The notes below the pieces were generated by a model that saw only the letters and a program-made list of their open reading frames with translations, made no database searches and was not told where the DNA came from. Position numbers and translations under genes: made by a program. A stretch of 7,051 nucleotides of DNA from an uncultured Eubacteriales bacterium (GTDB lineage: Bacteria > Bacillota > Clostridia > Oscillospirales > Oscillospiraceae): contig URLT01000085.1 in the NCBI GenBank assembly GCA_900548795.1, forward strand, positions 1-7,051. The letters run 5' to 3'. Numbering within the stretch: the first letter of the stretch is position 1; each line of letters opens with the position of its first letter. Below are positions 4,991-7,051 of the stretch, piece by piece.

Positions 4991-6115
4991 ATGATTGAAT
5001 TCGAAGAATATAAGGCAAAGCTGAACGAGCTGAAGCCCAAGCTGGCCGAGCTGAAGGCGGCCTTCCTGCCGCAGAGCGTGCTCGACGAGCTGGAGCGGCT
5101 GCACGCTATGGCCGAGGCGCCGGGCTTTTGGGATGACCCCGCGCGCTCGCAGAAGGCCGTGATGCGCACGAAAACGCTCGAGGGCAAGCGCGACAAATAC
5201 GTGCAAATGACCGCCTCGTGGGACGACCTGATGACCATTTGCGAGATGGCGCTGGAGGAAAACGACGATTCCATGCTCGACGAGCTGAAGCAGGGCTACG
5301 ATGCGCTGGTCAAGGATATGGACGAGGCGCGGCTCGAGACGCTGCTCAAGGGCGAGTATGACGGCAACAACGCCATTGTGTCCTTTCAGGCGGGCGCGGG
5401 CGGCACCGAGGCGCAGGATTGGGCGCAGATGCTCTACCGCATGTATACCCGCTGGGTCGAGTCGCACGGCCTGACCTATAAAATTCTGGACTACCTTGAC
5501 GGCGACGAGGCCGGCATCAAATCCGCCAGCATCCTCGTCGAGGGAGAGAACGCCTACGGCTTCCTCAAGAGCGAGAACGGCGTGCACCGTCTGGTGCGCG
5601 TGTCGCCCTTTGACTCCAACGCCCGGCGGCAGACCTCCTTCGCGGCGGTCGAGGTGATCCCGGAGATCGCCGACGACTCCAAGGACGTCGAGATCCGTCC
5701 GGAGGACATCGAGATGCAGGTCTATCGCTCGTCCGGCGCGGGCGGCCAGCACATCAACAAGACCTCCTCGGCCGTGCGCCTGATCCACAAGCCGACGGGC
5801 ATCGTCGTCGCCTGCCAGACGCAGCGCGACCAGTTCCAAAACAAAGAGACCTGTATGCGGATGCTGCGCTCGAAGCTGATCGAGATCAAGGAGCGCGAGC
5901 ACCTCGACAAGATCTCCGACATCAAGGGCACGCAGATGAAGATCGAGTGGGGCAGCCAGATCCGGAACTACGTCTTCATGCCCTACACGCTGGTCAAGGA
6001 CACCCGCACCGCCTATGAATCCACGAATATCAACGCGGTCATGGACGGCAACATCGACGGCTTCATCAATGCTTATCTGACCTGCGCGGCGACCAACACA
6101 TGGGCGACGAAATAA
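4991..6115 (+). CDS. prfB: Peptide chain release factor 2 (RF2), no frameshift
   Basis: A 374-residue class I release factor that reads UGA and UAA in the ribosomal A site and triggers peptide release. The coiled N-terminal domain (about 1-110) is followed by the codon-reading domain with Ser-Pro-Phe (205-207, in VSPFDSNARRQTSFA), the RF2-specific tripeptide that RF1 replaces with PxT. The catalytic GGQ is at 251-253 within SSGAGGQHINKTSSAVRL; Gln253 is the residue PrmC-type methylases modify. The C-terminal domain contains WGSQIRNYV (320-328) and ends normally. Length is normal. The frame is unbroken through the region around codon 25, where many bacteria carry an in-frame UGA and a programmed +1 shift, so that autoregulation is absent here. 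GGAG eight bases before the ATG supports the start. No GC-rich terminator follows, only a T7 run (6123-6129). Confidence 0.97.
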   Translation: MIEFEEYKAKLNELKPKLAELKAAFLPQSVLDELERLHAMAEAPGFWDDPARSQKAVMRTKTLEGKRDKYVQMTASWDDLMTICEMALEENDDSMLDELKQGYDALVKDMDEARLETLLKGEYDGNNAIVSFQAGAGGTEAQDWAQMLYRMYTRWVESHGLTYKILDYLDGDEAGIKSASILVEGENAYGFLKSENGVHRLVRVSPFDSNARRQTSFAAVEVIPEIADDSKDVEIRPEDIEMQVYRSSGAGGQHINKTSSAVRLIHKPTGIVVACQTQRDQFQNKETCMRMLRSKLIEIKEREHLDKISDIKGTQMKIEWGSQIRNYVFMPYTLVKDTRTAYESTNINAVMDGNIDGFINAYLTCAATNTWATK

Positions 6116-6139
6116 AAACGACTTTTTTTGAAAAAAGCC

Positions 6140-6168
6140 TTGAAAATCCATATTCTTTGTGGTAAAAT
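6140..6168 (+). promoter_or_regulatory. Candidate secG promoter with extended -10
   Basis: TTGAAA (6140-6145) and TAAAAT (6163-6168) are 17 bp apart, and TGG directly before the -10 supplies an extended TGn. This is the best-looking promoter in the window. It would start near 6175 and give a leader of about 79 nt containing a small hairpin, CGGCT (6210-6214) with AGCCG (6222-6226). Confidence 0.7.
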
Positions 6169-6253
6169 CAATATTACTGTTTGCAGTTACGTTCGCAAGA
6201 ACTTCATTTCGGCTCGCCGCCAGCCGTAAGCGCGGTATTTCTGGAGGTTAATT

Positions 6254-6493
6254 ATGTCTGCACTTCAAATCGTTCTTCTGGTTGCCCAGATGATCTCCTG
6301 CGTCGTTCTGACGCTTGCCGTGATGTTCCAGTCCAGCAAGGAGGACGGCCTCAGCGCGCTCACCGGCGGCAATTCCGATAACTATTTCAGCAAGAGCGGC
6401 GCCACGCTCGACGCCAAGCTGCAAAGAGCGACCAAGTGGATCGCGGCTGCCTTTGTGCTGCTCACGCTGGTCAACGCGCTCCTGCTCCGATAA
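6254..6493 (+). CDS. secG: Preprotein translocase subunit SecG
   Basis: A 79-residue membrane protein, the small accessory subunit of the SecYEG channel that helps the SecA-driven export of unfolded proteins. Two membrane helices (about 4-25 and 60-78) flank a cytosolic loop with the family signature: MFQSSKEDGLSALTGG (24-39), then the SGATLDAKLQRATK stretch (48-61). Length is typical. GGAGG (6243-6247) precedes the ATG at good spacing. It has a promoter of its own, although weak termination after prfB would allow some read-through from upstream. A strong hairpin closes it. Its product would also serve export of the neighbouring HtrA and possibly the M14 peptidase, but nothing in the sequence shows co-regulation. 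Confidence 0.95.
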   Translation: MSALQIVLLVAQMISCVVLTLAVMFQSSKEDGLSALTGGNSDNYFSKSGATLDAKLQRATKWIAAAFVLLTLVNALLLR

Positions 6494-6504
6494 GTCAAAA
6501 ACAC

Positions 6505-6540
6505 GTGCGCATCAAGCTTGCTTGATGCGCACTTTCTTGT
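6505..6540. terminator. Terminator after secG, possibly bidirectional
   Basis: GTGCGCATCAAG (6505-6516) and CTTGATGCGCAC (6521-6532) form a perfect 12-bp stem with the loop CTTG, followed by TTTCTTGT. On the other side the stem is preceded by AAAAACAC, which reads as a T run on the minus strand, so it could also act in reverse. It begins 11 bp after the secG stop. Confidence 0.85.
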
Positions 6541-6569
6541 GCAAGACCGTATTGCTGGGGGGACGAGAC

Positions 6570-6821
6570 ATGAAAACAAACGGCATCATCCGCCGCGTCG
6601 ATGAGCTCGGGCGCATCGTGCTGCCCGTCGAGCTGCGCCGCGCGCTGGACATTTCCGAGCGCGACCCGGTGGAGATCTCCGCCGGGGGCGACTGCATCAT
6701 CCTGCGCAAGCACCAGCCGAGCTGCCTGTTTTGCGGGAGCGGCGAGGAGCTTTTCGGCTTCTCCGGCAAGCGCGTTTGCCGCGCTTGCGCCGCGTCGCTC
6801 GCGCAGGCGGCGGAGGATTAG
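6570..6821 (+). CDS. AbrB/MazE/SpoVT-type regulator with zinc-ribbon tail
   Basis: An 83-residue DNA-binding protein. Residues 1-47 form a swapped-hairpin AbrB domain: GIIRRVDELGRIVLPVELRR is very close to the start of Bacillus AbrB/Abh/SpoVT, which act as dimers or tetramers on AT-rich promoters during transition-state and sporulation control. In place of the usual AbrB C-terminal oligomerisation domain there is a short segment with Cys52-x2-Cys55 and Cys70-x2-Cys73, 14 residues between pairs, which should bind zinc. The ATG at 6570 is preferred over an in-frame start at 6453 inside secG, because GGGGGG (6557-6562) lies seven bases upstream and homology begins there. No separate promoter is clear between the secG hairpin and this gene, so it may rely on read-through. 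Its targets are unknown. It converges with the M14 gene, stop codons 8 bp apart. Confidence 0.9.
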   Translation: MKTNGIIRRVDELGRIVLPVELRRALDISERDPVEISAGGDCIILRKHQPSCLFCGSGEELFGFSGKRVCRACAASLAQAAED

Positions 6822-6829
6822 ACAGCGCC

Positions 6830-7051
6830 TCAGCGCTCCAGCCCACGTGTCAGGATGCCGAGGTTCTTCCCATAGATCGACGGCAGCTCTGACAGCGGCA
6901 GGGGATTTGTGCCCAAGCCGACCTCGATCGTGTAGCCCGGCCGGTCAAATTCCTGAATGAACCAGTCCTTATACCCGGCGAAGGACGAGCGATAGGCCGG
7001 GTCGAGCAGCCGGTAGCCGCTGACGAGGGCAAACTCCTCGCCGATGATCTT
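6830..7051 (-). CDS. M14-family zinc carboxypeptidase, C-terminal part (partial)
   Basis: Only the last 73 codons are in the window; the gene continues past the right edge. The visible part contains GYKDWFIQEFDRPGYTIEVG followed by LGTNPLPLSEL and IYGKNLGIL. In M14 peptidases the glutamate of a T-[IL]-E-[VI]-G motif is the catalytic base (here the 43rd visible residue), and the NPLP ending is typical of the gamma-D-glutamyl-meso-diaminopimelate peptidase branch that trims peptidoglycan stem peptides. The zinc ligands (HxxE...H) would lie outside the window, so activity cannot be judged. The TGA stop is at 6832-6830. No clear terminator lies in the 8 bp before the convergent AbrB-like gene, so the two transcripts probably overlap. 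Confidence 0.85.
   Translation of the reverse strand, partial: KIIGEEFALVSGYRLLDPAYRSSFAGYKDWFIQEFDRPGYTIEVGLGTNPLPLSELPSIYGKNLGILTRGLER

Noticed and set aside
6116..6139. A terminator after prfB
   Set aside because: There is a T7 run, but the only pairing is an A/T-only match of CTTTTTTT with AAAAAAG, without a GC stem.
4934..6151. A 405-codon open frame on the minus strand, opposite prfB
   Set aside because: It is a shadow of prfB; composition is atypical and it covers the prfB promoter and most of the gene.
6453..6569. An N-terminal extension of the AbrB-like protein
   Set aside because: It would start inside secG and read through the terminator hairpin; AbrB similarity and a GGGGGG ribosome site begin at 6570.

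Overview
The window looks like chromosomal DNA of a GC-rich anaerobic Firmicute, most likely a gut clostridium of the Oscillospiraceae/Ruminococcaceae type. This is inferred from the mix of genes: an oxygen-sensitive Fe-S cysteine desulfidase, a single-TM surface HtrA with a proline/glutamine-rich cytoplasmic tail, an AbrB-like regulator with a zinc-ribbon tail, and strong Shine-Dalgarno sites before nearly every gene. No marker fixes the genus.

Layout. Positions 1-144 hold no convincing gene, but they contain a good plus-strand promoter, a perfect palindrome at its expected start site and a hairpin with a T run; together these could make a short RNA. Positions 145-732 (minus) encode a small PAP2-like membrane protein. 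It is divergent from 955-1578 (plus), an XRE-type regulator fused to four membrane helices, and the 222-bp gap between them carries several dyads. Directly at the stop codon of the regulator lies a 231-bp MITE-like palindromic element (1580-1810) with a tandemly doubled left arm and TAAA on both flanks. It is followed by cyuA, the L-cysteine desulfidase (1835-3103). Removing the element and one TAAA leaves the regulator and cyuA only 21 bp apart, so they were probably one operon. A terminator closes cyuA.

The right half is housekeeping. It has htrA (envelope protein quality control, 3252-4811), prfB (release factor 2, 4991-6115, with no programmed frameshift), secG (translocon subunit, 6254-6493), an AbrB/MazE-type regulator (6570-6821) and, converging from the right edge, the C-terminal end of an M14 zinc carboxypeptidase probably acting on peptidoglycan peptides (6830-7051, minus). 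These are separate transcription units or nearly so: candidate promoters precede htrA, prfB and secG, and hairpin terminators follow cyuA, htrA and secG.

I do not see a clear undescribed multi-gene system. The most interesting local signal is the palindromic element inserted exactly at a stop codon, between a membrane-anchored regulator and the cysteine-degrading enzyme that it may control.
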